A stretch of DNA of 46,611 bases from an uncultured Flavobacteriales bacterium (GCA_913058295.1 CAJXRD010000019.1:1-46611), one strand, 5' to 3'; shown: positions 6,803 to 14,584, numbered from the stretch's first letter. The notes: generated by a model from the sequence alone, not told the origin. Numbers and translations are program-made.

Positions 6803-9484
6803 ATGAGTGAGGAACAAGAACATAAAGATGAAGAGGAAATAATTTCCAATGAAGAAAACCAAACCGAAGAAAGCATAACCAAGGTAACGGGAATGTATAA
6901 GGATTGGTTTTTAGACTATGCTTCCTATGTAATATTAGAACGTGCTGTACCAGCTATTGAAGATGGTTTTAAGCCTGTGCAACGTCGTATCATGCAGTCT
7001 CTTAAAGATTTGGATGATGGGCGTTATAATAAAGTTGCAAACATCGTAGGACATACTATGCAATACCATCCCCATGGAGATATGAGTATTGCCGATGCTA
7101 TGGTGCAAATTGGTCAAAAAGATATTTTAATAGATACGCAAGGAAACTGGGGTAATATATTAACAGGGGATAGGGCAGCTGCTTCGAGGTATATAGAAGC
7201 GCGTTTGTCTAAGTTTGCCTTGGATGTCGTCTTTAATCCTAAAATAACCGAATGGCAAGCTTCCTATGATGGAAGACGAAAGGAGCCGATTAATCTTCCT
7301 GTTATGTTTCCCTTGCTCTTAGCACAGGGTGCAGAAGGAATAGCAGTGGGACTTTCAACAAAAGTATTGCCACATAACTTTATCGAATTAATCGATGCCT
7401 CTATAAAGCATTTACAAGGAAAAAGATTTACCATATACCCAGACTTTCCTACTGGAGGAATTGCAGATATTACTAACTATAATGATGGTTTACGTGGTGG
7501 AAAGGTTAGAACAAGAGCAAGAATCAATCATTCTGAAAAGAATACCTTAGTTATTACAGAAATCCCTTTTGGTACCACGACCTCTACTTTAATTGAGTCT
7601 ATTTTAAAAGCTAATGAAAAGGGGAAGATTAAAATTAAGAAGATTGAAGACAATACTGCTGCAGATGTAGAAATATTGATTCATATACCTAGCGGGATAT
7701 CTCCAGACAAAACCATCGATGCTTTATTTGCTTTTACTAAATGTGAAAGTTCTATATCACCATTAGGTTGTGTTATTGAAGCTAACAAACCTTTGTTTGT
7801 TGGTGTAACCGAAATGCTAAAAACTTCGACAGATCGGACTGTTGTTTTGTTGAGAAGTGAATTAGAAATTCAGCTTTATGAATTAGAATCCCAATGGCAT
7901 TTTGCTTCCTTAGAGCGTATTTTTATTGAAAACCGAATCTATAGAGATATAGAAGAAGAAGAAACTTGGGATGGAGTTATTTCAGCAATAGATAAAGGTC
8001 TTAAGCCTCATATTAAGCATTTAAAACGAGAAGTTGTTGTAGACGACATTGTACGTCTAACGGAAATTAGAATTAAACGTATTTCCAAATTCGATATCGA
8101 TAAGGCACAACAAAAGATTGATGCTTTAGAAGATAGAATTGCTGAGGTTAAGCATCATTTAGCGAATCTAATAGAATACGCTATAGATTACTTTAAGCGC
8201 CTTAAAAAGGAATATGGTAAAGGCAGAGAAAGAAAAACGGAAATTCGAGTATTTGATGATATTGAAGCTACAAAAGTGGTCATTCGAAATACAAAATTGT
8301 ATGTAAACCGTGAAGAGGGGTTTATAGGAACTAGCTTGCGTAGGGATGAATATGTTACCGACTGTAGCGATATAGATGACATTATTGTTTTTACTAAGGA
8401 TGGTAAGATGATGGTGACCAAAGTAGGGGCAAAAACATTTATTGGTAAGGATATTAATTATGTTGCTGTATTTAAAAAGAAAGATACTCGTACCATTTAT
8501 AATTTAATTTATAAGGATGGTTCTAAGGGAGCAACTTATGTAAAACGATTTGCAGTAACTTCGATTACAAGAGATAAAGAGTATGATCTAACCAAGGGAA
8601 CTAAAGGAAGTAAGGTTTTATACTTTACCGCAAATCCCAATGGAGAAGCTGAGTTGGTTACCGTTTTATTGCGACAATCTGGTAGTATTAAAAAATTAAA
8701 ATTCGATTTAGATTTTGCTGATATGTTGGTAAAAGGCCGAGCATCTAGAGGGAATATAGTTACCAAGTATTCGGTTAAAAGAATTGAATTAAAAGAAAAA
8801 GGACTTTCTACATTAAAGCCACGAAAATTATGGTTTGATGATACTGTACAACGTATTAATGTGGATAATCGCGGTGAATTATTAGGTGAATTTACAAGTG
8901 AAGACAGATTGTTAATTGTTACTCAGAAGGGGCTTTTAAGGACAGTATTTCCTAAGGTTACTTTGCGTTTTGATGATGATATGGTTATCCTTGAAAAATG
9001 GGAACCGAAAAAACCAATATCTGTAATTTACTGGGAAGGTGAAAAAGAACTGTTCTATGTAAAACGTTTTTTAATTGATCATCCGGATAGAGAAGACTCT
9101 ATTATTTCAGATCATCCAAAATCCTATTTAGAAACTGTTTTTACAGATTATCTCCCAATGGCTGAGATCGTTTTTGCTAAAAAAAGAGGAAAGGATAGAA
9201 ATGAAAACCTTAAACTTAATCTAGAAGAGTTTATTACTATTAAAGGTGTTACTGCTTTGGGTAATCAATTAACAAAAGAAAAAGTTTTAGAAATAAATGC
9301 ATTAGAGCCTTTACATTATGAATCCCCAGAACCTACCCCAATTGTAGAGTTAGAAGTGGTGGATGTAGAAAACTTAAATTCAGAAATAACAACAGATGAC
9401 GAGTCCTCTGAAGCTGAACCTTCAGAAGATAATAAAAATGTTGATCCAGATATAGATGATGAAGGCCAGACCTTACTATTTTAG
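6803..9484 (+). CDS. parC: DNA topoisomerase IV subunit A
   Basis: Cleavage and religation subunit partnering ParE. The winged-helix region holds YHPHGDMSIADAM and the catalytic tyrosine Y130 in AAASRYIEARL. The breakage-reunion core is followed by a beta-pinwheel C-terminal domain (about residues 500-800). Both ends carry long acidic, probably disordered tails: MSEEQEHKDEEE at the start and a Asp/Glu-rich stretch at the end. The last residues, GQTLLF, resemble a sliding-clamp binding motif (Q-x-x-L-F). The residue at the place of the classical quinolone-contact serine is M94. 893 residues; 33 bp after parE, so one transcript is likely. Confidence 0.93.
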   Translation: MSEEQEHKDEEEIISNEENQTEESITKVTGMYKDWFLDYASYVILERAVPAIEDGFKPVQRRIMQSLKDLDDGRYNKVANIVGHTMQYHPHGDMSIADAMVQIGQKDILIDTQGNWGNILTGDRAAASRYIEARLSKFALDVVFNPKITEWQASYDGRRKEPINLPVMFPLLLAQGAEGIAVGLSTKVLPHNFIELIDASIKHLQGKRFTIYPDFPTGGIADITNYNDGLRGGKVRTRARINHSEKNTLVITEIPFGTTTSTLIESILKANEKGKIKIKKIEDNTAADVEILIHIPSGISPDKTIDALFAFTKCESSISPLGCVIEANKPLFVGVTEMLKTSTDRTVVLLRSELEIQLYELESQWHFASLERIFIENRIYRDIEEEETWDGVISAIDKGLKPHIKHLKREVVVDDIVRLTEIRIKRISKFDIDKAQQKIDALEDRIAEVKHHLANLIEYAIDYFKRLKKEYGKGRERKTEIRVFDDIEATKVVIRNTKLYVNREEGFIGTSLRRDEYVTDCSDIDDIIVFTKDGKMMVTKVGAKTFIGKDINYVAVFKKKDTRTIYNLIYKDGSKGATYVKRFAVTSITRDKEYDLTKGTKGSKVLYFTANPNGEAELVTVLLRQSGSIKKLKFDLDFADMLVKGRASRGNIVTKYSVKRIELKEKGLSTLKPRKLWFDDTVQRINVDNRGELLGEFTSEDRLLIVTQKGLLRTVFPKVTLRFDDDMVILEKWEPKKPISVIYWEGEKELFYVKRFLIDHPDREDSIISDHPKSYLETVFTDYLPMAEIVFAKKRGKDRNENLKLNLEEFITIKGVTALGNQLTKEKVLEINALEPLHYESPEPTPIVELEVVDVENLNSEITTDDESSEAEPSEDNKNVDPDIDDEGQTLLF

Positions 9485-9501
9485 ATAGATATGTATTTTT
9501 C

Positions 9502-10248
9502 ATGAAGAAGCAATACCATATTTTAAATGGAGATTCATTAAAAAATCAATTTCCTGAAAAGATTAATGGAGAAATAATTGTTGCTCGAGAATGCTTGGTA
9601 GATGGAAATGTAAAAGGAGATAATTTAAAAGAATTTTTCCATTCTAGAGCTGAATTTATTTCTAGTTATGATGGTTATATAGAACAAGATTATTACGATA
9701 AAACGGTTCCAGAGATTCAGAAAATGCTTGATATCATTGATAATGCTGAGGTTAATCTTTGGTTTGAAGATGATTTGTTTTGTCAAGTGAATTTTTGGTT
9801 TGTATTAAGCCTGTTATTTAATTCAACTTCTAACAATTCCATATATCTTATTAGACCTAAAGCACATAATCAATATGGTTTTGGAGGATTAAATGAATTG
9901 GAGTTACAATTAGTTTATGAGGAAAGAACTCTATTAACATCTTTGGATAAATTATCTGGTCTTTGGAAATATTACCAGAATGAGGATTTTGATAACTTAC
10001 TAAAAACTGCATCTGAATTAGAAAGTGAATATCCTTTTATATTGACAGCAGTAAAAGCCCATCTTGATCGTATACCTTCCAAAGGAAATTTGGGAAGACC
10101 TAGTGAATCCTTGATTCAGATAATGAAAGACTTAAACACGGATCAATTTAATTTAGTGTTTAGAGAGTTTTGTAAACGGGAATCTATTTACGGATTTGGA
10201 GATTTACAGGTAAAAAGATTGTTTGACAATATTATAAAAAACCATTGA
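9502..10248 (+). CDS. DUF1835 domain protein
   Basis: 248 residues recognisable as a DUF1835 family member from HILNGDSL at the N-terminus, GEIIVARECLVDGNVKGDN and the RAEFISSYDGY segment. Biochemical role is unknown to me. The conserved acidic and polar N-terminal residues suggest an enzyme or nucleotide-binding fold, but this is inference only. It begins 17 bp after parC, and its stop codon overlaps the next start (TGATG), so parE-parC-DUF1835-GNAT may be one transcript. Confidence 0.75.
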   Translation: MKKQYHILNGDSLKNQFPEKINGEIIVARECLVDGNVKGDNLKEFFHSRAEFISSYDGYIEQDYYDKTVPEIQKMLDIIDNAEVNLWFEDDLFCQVNFWFVLSLLFNSTSNNSIYLIRPKAHNQYGFGGLNELELQLVYEERTLLTSLDKLSGLWKYYQNEDFDNLLKTASELESEYPFILTAVKAHLDRIPSKGNLGRPSESLIQIMKDLNTDQFNLVFREFCKRESIYGFGDLQVKRLFDNIIKNH

Positions 10249-10697
10249 TGCTAAAAATCGTTAGAACGAATTCTAAAAATCAAGACTTTATAGACTTAGT
10301 AAGTCTTTTGGATGCTGATTTAGCTATTAAAGATGGCGATGAACATTCTTTTTACGATCAATTTAATAAAATTGATCAAATAAAACATGTGATTGTCTTA
10401 TATGAAAATGATCAACTTGTAGGTTGTGGAGCAATAAAGGAGTTTGATCCTCAGACTACTGAAATTAAACGCATGTATGTTTCAGAAGATAGTAGAGGGA
10501 AAGGTTTTGCCACTATGATATTAACCGAGCTGGAAAAATGGTCTCATGAATTATCCTTTAAAAGATGTGTGCTAGAGACTGGCAAAAAACAAATTGATGC
10601 TATTGGCTTATATAAAAAAAATCGTTATAATATAATTCCTAATTATGGACAATATGCTGGAAAAGAGAACAGCATTTGTTTTGAAAAGGAAATATGA
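10248..10697 (+). CDS. GNAT family N-acetyltransferase
   Basis: 149 residues with the GNAT acetyl-CoA site: beta-strand IKRMYVSED followed by SRGKGFATMIL (the R/Q-x-x-G-x-G/A loop) and then ALET-like strand RCVLETGKKQIDAIGLYKKNRY. Substrate unknown. Start chosen at the ATG that overlaps the previous stop codon as TGATG; a TTG one codon earlier is less likely. Translational coupling with the DUF1835 gene follows from the overlap. Weakly palindromic AT-rich sequence lies between this gene and the convergent decarboxylase. Confidence 0.85.
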   Translation: MLKIVRTNSKNQDFIDLVSLLDADLAIKDGDEHSFYDQFNKIDQIKHVIVLYENDQLVGCGAIKEFDPQTTEIKRMYVSEDSRGKGFATMILTELEKWSHELSFKRCVLETGKKQIDAIGLYKKNRYNIIPNYGQYAGKENSICFEKEI

Positions 10698-10740
10698 TCG
10701 ATTTTGTAATTTTGAATAAAGGTTAAAATAATTTCCCTCT

Positions 10741-12111
10741 TTATAGAAAAAGGGATTTATTATCGTCAACGAACTTTTCTAAAGTTTTAAAGAAATTAAG
10801 AATATCTTCTTCATTATTCTGAACATTTATAGTTATTAAACGTATAAATTCTTGTTCATTAAAAGAACCATAACCTACTAAAAGTTTGGTATTTTCATAA
10901 AGTAAAGTACATATTTCTCTAGCAGAAATACCTTTATAATTAAAACAAATAGAAATGGAGTTATCAAAGCTATAAAGTGTGTAGTCACTGTTGTTTCTAA
11001 CATAGTTCCTAGCAACATCAGCTAATTCAAATTGCTTATCTACAATTTCCTCAAGACCTTTTGTACCAACACTTTTCCAAAGAGTCCAAAACTTTAAAGC
11101 ATCATTTCTTCTTCCACATTGTAAAGATGTTTTCCCTAAATTAAAATCATCATGATCCGTTTGGTATAAATAACTCGCATCGTTAGAAAACGAGTCGTAT
11201 AAATGCTTTTTATCTTTTACTAAAATCAAGGAACAGGTAAGGGGAGTGCCTATCATTTTATGTGCATTAAAACTAAAGGAATCTACATTTTCAAGGCCTT
11301 CAATTAAAAACTTATATTTAGAACTAAAGATTACGGAGCCACAATAAGCGCCATCAACGTGAAACCATACATTGTGCTTTTTGCATATTTCACTTATAGT
11401 TAAAACATTATCAAAAACCCCTAAAACGGTTGTTCCTGCTGTCGCATATACCATTGTTGGACATAATCCATTCTTTATGTCTTCTTCTATGGTATTATTT
11501 AATTCCTCAGTATTCATTTTACCTTCACCATCTACCGAAATATAACGAACATTATCTCTTCCAATTCCAGAAAAGGCTGCGTTTTTAGGAATACTATAAT
11601 GAGAGTCTTTAGAAGTATAAACAATCATATCATGTTGTATCCCTTCAAATGGAGCGCGATTGTTTTTCGCGTCTCTTGCCATTAACATCGCCATAAAATT
11701 AGTCATAGAACCTCCTGGAGCGATGGTTCCATTAGAATTTTCATCCCAACCTATGATTTCACAAACCTTATCTATTATTACTTTTTCAACACCAATTTGT
11801 GGACCTGCTGCCTTGTAGGTATACATGCTGTTGTTTAAAACAACAGAAAGTAAATCTCCTAAAACTGCTTTGTCATTTCTACCTCCAAATAGTTGGTTAA
11901 AGTAAGCGTTACTTGCTGTTTTTGTACTTTTTAAAACTAGGGATTTCAGTGTTTTTTTAAATTCAATTTCTGAAATAGGGCTCTCATCTAAAGATAAATC
12001 TATTGTTTTGTATAGGTCATCTACTGGTATATGTTCGGAAATAGGATTTGCTTTTTCATCTTGAATTAGTTCAGTAACAATTTCATTAAAAACAGAAAGG
12101 GTATTATTCAT
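10741..12111 (-). CDS. PLP decarboxylase, GAD/CSAD type (probable cysteine sulfinate decarboxylase)
   Basis: Group II amino acid decarboxylase, 456 residues. PLP lysine K285 in FNAHKMIGTPL, cofactor Asp D253 in FHVDGAYCG, stacking His H171, and APGGSMTN (131-138). The stretches YFNQLFGG (70-77), ASYLYQTD and SLQCGRRNDALKFW resemble animal GAD65 and CSAD more than bacterial diaminobutyrate or tyrosine decarboxylases. After FNQL the residue is Phe, as I recall for animal CSAD, where GAD has Ser. Together with the divergent cysteine dioxygenase this suggests decarboxylation of cysteine sulfinate to hypotaurine. Glutamate or aspartate remain possible substrates. Confidence 0.75.
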   Translation of the reverse strand: MNNTLSVFNEIVTELIQDEKANPISEHIPVDDLYKTIDLSLDESPISEIEFKKTLKSLVLKSTKTASNAYFNQLFGGRNDKAVLGDLLSVVLNNSMYTYKAAGPQIGVEKVIIDKVCEIIGWDENSNGTIAPGGSMTNFMAMLMARDAKNNRAPFEGIQHDMIVYTSKDSHYSIPKNAAFSGIGRDNVRYISVDGEGKMNTEELNNTIEEDIKNGLCPTMVYATAGTTVLGVFDNVLTISEICKKHNVWFHVDGAYCGSVIFSSKYKFLIEGLENVDSFSFNAHKMIGTPLTCSLILVKDKKHLYDSFSNDASYLYQTDHDDFNLGKTSLQCGRRNDALKFWTLWKSVGTKGLEEIVDKQFELADVARNYVRNNSDYTLYSFDNSISICFNYKGISAREICTLLYENTKLLVGYGSFNEQEFIRLITINVQNNEEDILNFFKTLEKFVDDNKSLFL

Positions 12112-12145
12112 AAGGGTTTATTGATAGAATTGAGTTAATTTTCAG

Positions 12146-12153
12146 TAGTTTTG
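12146..12153 (+). promoter_or_regulatory. Promoter -7 box for cysteine dioxygenase
   Basis: TAGTTTTG matches TAnnTTTG exactly on the plus strand; transcription would begin near 12160, giving a leader of about 90 bases. It points toward the minus-strand box at 12203-12210. Confidence 0.5.
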
Positions 12154-12163
12154 CATTTTAGAG

Positions 12164-12201
12164 AATGAAATAAAAAAACTTCCGACTAAGATTATTTCAT
12201 T
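12164..12201. repeat. 10 bp inverted repeat between divergent promoters
   Basis: AATGAAATAA (12164-12173) and TTATTTCATT (12192-12201) are perfect inverted copies with an 18 base spacer. They lie between the two facing -7 boxes and would be in the 5' leader of both transcripts. Possible operator or paired RNA hairpin. Confidence 0.5.
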
Positions 12202-12202
12202 G

Positions 12203-12210
12203 CAAAAGTA
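12203..12210 (-). promoter_or_regulatory. Promoter -7 box for the PLP decarboxylase
   Basis: On the minus strand the sequence reads TACTTTTG, an exact TAnnTTTG match; start of transcription would be near 12196, leaving a leader of about 85 bases that overlaps the leader of the opposite gene. Confidence 0.5.
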
Positions 12211-12249
12211 CCGCTTGTCTTAGCAACTTAAAAACTTTAGTGAATATAT

Positions 12250-12765
12250 ATGGAAACAATTAATTCTTTGCCAGAATTTATAACAAAACTGGAAGAAAAT
12301 GAAATTAATGACTATCCCAAAATTATTAAATCTCTTTCGATTCCTAGTGCTGAATTTGAAAAATATGCAACTTGGAATGAGGATAGATACACTAGAAACT
12401 GTATTGTAAGGACGGATACCTTTGAATTGATCTTACTTTGTTGGAATAAAAAACAAGAAACTCCAATTCACGAACATGGAGGTCAGAAGTGCTGGGTATA
12501 TCAAGTGGATGGTGAAGTAGAAGAAAAACGTTACCAGAACGATGAAGCTGGAGAGCTTAATATAACTTCTAGAATAAATTTAACTGCGGGTAGTATTACT
12601 TATATGGATGATAGTATGGGTTATCACACGCTTACAAATTTAGAAAATAAACGCGCTATGACCCTTCATATTTACATGAAGCCAATAGATTCTTGTGAAG
12701 TGTTTTGTAATAAAGCTGAGACATTTATAACTAAAGAGCTAGAATACGATACCTTTAAAAAGTAA
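12250..12765 (+). CDS. Cysteine dioxygenase
   Basis: Cupin enzyme that oxidises L-cysteine to cysteine sulfinate with O2 and a mononuclear iron. Iron ligands H74 and H76 (PIHEHGG) and H126 (GYHTL); R49 in DRYTRN fits the carboxylate-binding Arg. C81 lies seven residues after H74 and Y142 lies in TLHIYMKP, matching the mammalian Cys93-Tyr157 thioether cofactor pair; many bacterial homologues have Gly at the Cys position. 171 residues, slightly shorter than mammalian CDO (about 200). Divergent from the GAD/CSAD-type decarboxylase, whose substrate it would make. Confidence 0.88.
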   Translation: METINSLPEFITKLEENEINDYPKIIKSLSIPSAEFEKYATWNEDRYTRNCIVRTDTFELILLCWNKKQETPIHEHGGQKCWVYQVDGEVEEKRYQNDEAGELNITSRINLTAGSITYMDDSMGYHTLTNLENKRAMTLHIYMKPIDSCEVFCNKAETFITKELEYDTFKK

Positions 12766-13002
12766 TTATTTTAAATTCTTATCTTTTTTAATCGTTTTTA
12801 GGTATAGACGTTCTACCTTTTCTTTTGCCCAGGGAGTTTTCCTCAAAAATTTTAGACTTGAATTTATGGTTGGATTGGTATTAAAACTGTTAATTTTTAT
12901 TAATCCACCTAGATCGTACCACCCATAATACTCAACAAGATATTCCAACATTGTTTTTAAAGTAATGCCATGTAAGGGGTTGTTTGGTTGTTCTTGTTCC
13001 AT
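12766..13002 (-). CDS. VF530 / DUF2132 family protein
   Basis: 78 residues with the family signature [19 protein letters not shown], the segment [22 protein letters not shown], and a basic tail. The family is named after Vibrio fischeri VF530 and is described as a putative DNA-binding fold; its biological role is not known. The start ATG overlaps the trmL stop by one base (TAATG), so it is translated from the trmL message. It is directly convergent with the cysteine dioxygenase gene, with no spacer. Confidence 0.85.
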   Translation of the reverse strand: MEQEQPNNPLHGITLKTMLEYLVEYYGWYDLGGLIKINSFNTNPTINSSLKFLRKTPWAKEKVERLYLKTIKKDKNLK

Positions 13003-13457
13003 TATTTTTTTAAATTTCTAAGTCCTTCATAAATCACTACACTTACAGAATTTGCAAGATTTAAACTTCTAACCTTGTCACTAAACAATGGAATTTTATA
13101 AGTTTCATCTATATTGTCTTCCAATATTTTATCTGATAAACCTTTAGACTCTTTTCCAAAAATTAAATACAAATCTTCTTTATAATTTATATCCCAATAA
13201 TCTTTATTACCGTGACTGGATAGAAATGCCATATTCTTGTCTGCATTTTTAGCAAAGAACTCATCAACGCTTTCATAAATAACTAAGGATATATGATTCC
13301 AGTAATCCAACCCTGCGCGTTTTAATCGTGCATCAGTAATCTCAAAGCCAAAAGGCTTTACCAAATGCAATGTAGAGCCAGTAGCTAAGCTTAGACGGCC
13401 TATATTTCCAGTATTGGTATGAATCTCTGGTTCGATAAGAACAATGTTTAGTGGCAT
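13002..13457 (-). CDS. trmL: tRNA (cytidine(34)-2'-O)-methyltransferase
   Basis: SPOUT-class methyltransferase that 2'-O-methylates the wobble base of tRNA-Leu isoacceptors. 151 residues, full length. Motifs: [19 protein letters not shown] at the N-terminus, then the knot segments [10 protein letters not shown] and [20 protein letters not shown] which bind SAM. Its stop overlaps the start of the VF530-type gene, and it begins immediately next to the stop of the lipoprotein gene upstream, so the three form one operon. Confidence 0.93.
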   Translation of the reverse strand: MPLNIVLIEPEIHTNTGNIGRLSLATGSTLHLVKPFGFEITDARLKRAGLDYWNHISLVIYESVDEFFAKNADKNMAFLSSHGNKDYWDINYKEDLYLIFGKESKGLSDKILEDNIDETYKIPLFSDKVRSLNLANSVSVVIYEGLRNLKK

Positions 13458-13829
13458 TTATTTTGTTTTTTGTACTGTTCCTTTTTGTTTTTTAGTATCT
13501 CCTACAATATTGTATTCAAAAACATATTCTTCACCATTTGTAGTTAGTATCTTCATATGAATGGCTTTTTCTTCTGCCATCCTTTTTGGATTGATTTTCT
13601 TAACAATATACTCACAATCGTTAATCCATCGAATAGAGGATGTGTCTGCTTTTCCTTTAAAATAATCGATTTCAATTGAATCGTTTCTATAAAAAGTAGT
13701 TGTGAGCATTTCTGTACCCACTAAGGCTTCATATTTAAATGTTCCAGTCTTAAAGTGTGAACAGTTACGTTCTGCCTGATAACAGCTAATAAAAGGTAAA
13801 GAGACAAGGAAGATGATTAAAAAACGCAT
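13458..13829 (-). CDS. Small lipoprotein of unknown function
   Basis: 123 residues with signal sequence MRFLIIFLVSLPFISC; the LPFISC lipobox puts the lipidated cysteine at residue 16. The mature part has CSHFKTGTFKYE, RNDSIEIDYFKGKADTSSI and INDCEYIVKK, a pattern I recall from conserved flavobacterial proteins that are sometimes misnamed in databases as DNA topoisomerase IV; nothing here resembles a topoisomerase. First gene of the operon with trmL. Two further cysteines (22 and about 71) could form a disulfide. Function unknown. Confidence 0.75.
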   Translation of the reverse strand: MRFLIIFLVSLPFISCYQAERNCSHFKTGTFKYEALVGTEMLTTTFYRNDSIEIDYFKGKADTSSIRWINDCEYIVKKINPKRMAEEKAIHMKILTTNGEEYVFEYNIVGDTKKQKGTVQKTK

Positions 13830-13872
13830 TTGTGAAATTTTATACGAATCTCTGAATTATAAATGAATTATT

Positions 13873-14292
13873 TTAGTTTTTATATGATTTAAAGCTGCCG
13901 TCTTTATAGAATATAATTATGCGATCAATATCCTCTTCATTCAAACTTTTTAAAATATTTGAAGAAAGAGGAGGGGTATTTTGTGTTTTTTCAACGTTTT
14001 TTAAAGAAGTGGCAATTATAGGTGCTTTTTCATTTATAGAAGAAGTAGTGGTGTTTTCATTTTTCTCTGAAGGAAAATTTCCTTTTCCATTTAAAATCCA
14101 ATACAATTCTACCTCAGGAAATTTTTCTAAAACCTTCATTACAAAATCTAAACTAGGCTTATTTCTACCAGATAGGAGGTGGGAAATTGTGGACCTATTT
14201 ACGCTAATTTGATTAGAGAAATCAGTAGCAGAAATCCCATAATAGTTTAGGATAATCTGAAGCCTTTTACCAAAATCTGTACTGTTTACCAT
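13873..14292 (-). CDS. XRE-family transcriptional regulator
   Basis: 139 residues. An N-terminal Cro/CI-type helix-turn-helix (residues 7-70) is clear from GKRLQIILNYYGISATDF, SVNRSTISHLLSGRNKPS and ELYWILNGKGNFP. A Ser/Thr/Asn-rich linker follows, then a short C-terminal segment (EEDIDRIIIFYKDGSFKSY) that may mediate oligomerisation. Divergent from the M14 carboxypeptidase. Two near-identical 12 bp operator-like sites lie at its own promoter and start codon and two more at the M14 promoter, so autoregulation and control of the M14 gene are likely. Confidence 0.9.
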   Translation of the reverse strand: MVNSTDFGKRLQIILNYYGISATDFSNQISVNRSTISHLLSGRNKPSLDFVMKVLEKFPEVELYWILNGKGNFPSEKNENTTTSSINEKAPIIATSLKNVEKTQNTPPLSSNILKSLNEEDIDRIIIFYKDGSFKSYKN

Positions 14293-14297
14293 TGTAA
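14286..14297. promoter_or_regulatory. Operator-like site 1 (XRE start codon)
   Basis: TTACCATTGTAA, 11 of 12 identical to the perfect palindrome TTACAATTGTAA at 14534. It covers the start codon of the XRE gene (14290-14292). Centre to centre it is 35 bp from site 2. Confidence 0.6.
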
Positions 14298-14320
14298 TGT
14301 TTTATTCGCTGGATTTGATG

Positions 14321-14332
14321 TTACAAATGTAA
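14321..14332. promoter_or_regulatory. Operator-like site 2 (XRE -7 box)
   Basis: TTACAAATGTAA has inverted arms TTACA and TGTAA. It overlaps the -7 box of the XRE promoter, where a bound protein would block RNA polymerase. Confidence 0.65.
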
Positions 14333-14354
14333 TGCATTATGGATAGATTACAAA
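14324..14354 (-). promoter_or_regulatory. Promoter of the XRE regulator
   Basis: On the minus strand TTTG (14354-14351), 19 bases, then TACATTTG (14331-14324): a textbook Bacteroidetes -33/-7 promoter. The -7 element is nested in operator-like site 2. Confidence 0.75.
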
Positions 14355-14533
14355 TAATATTAATAAAAATGATTAAATATATTGAATTTATACTTCATGT
14401 AAATAATTATAAATAGCTGAAATATAGAATTATATGATTTAAACATTAAATTTATAATTTGTTAGTTGCAAAAAGCATTAATTGGACACTGTAATTGGTT
14501 ACAACAGTATAATTTTTAGAGACATTTACCTGT

Positions 14534-14545
14534 TTACAATTGTAA
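14534..14545. promoter_or_regulatory. Operator-like site 3 (M14 -33 region)
   Basis: TTACAATTGTAA, the core of the perfect 16 bp palindrome GTTTACAATTGTAAAC (14532-14547). It overlaps the likely -33 TTG of the M14 promoter and is 36 bp, centre to centre, from site 4. Confidence 0.7.
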
Positions 14546-14566
14546 ACTAAGCATTGTTTATCTTTG
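14540..14566 (+). promoter_or_regulatory. Promoter of the M14 carboxypeptidase
   Basis: TTG (14540-14542), 16 bases, TATCTTTG (14559-14566). The -7 box is an exact consensus match, 18 bases before the start codon, so the leader is only about 12 bases. Confidence 0.65.
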
Positions 14567-14569
14567 TGG

Positions 14570-14581
14570 TTAGCATTGTAA
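14570..14581. promoter_or_regulatory. Operator-like site 4 (M14 transcription start)
   Basis: TTAGCATTGTAA, 11 of 12 identical to site 1 and 10 of 12 to site 3. It lies between the -7 box and the start codon of the M14 gene, on the expected transcription start. Confidence 0.6.
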
Positions 14582-14584
14582 ACT

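Noticed and set aside
13458-13829. Topoisomerase IV label for the small lipoprotein
   Set aside because: I recall that name being attached to such proteins, but there is a lipobox and no topoisomerase motif; the genuine topoisomerase IV genes are at 4904-9484.
13919-14212. 97-codon frame opposite the XRE regulator
   Set aside because: Antisense to the helix-turn-helix region, with no recognisable features of its own.
14405-14459. 10 bp inverted repeat AATTATAAAT / ATTTATAATT in the XRE-M14 spacer
   Set aside because: Almost pure A/T with a 35 base gap in a very AT-rich region; likely chance, unlike the TTACnATTGTAA sites.
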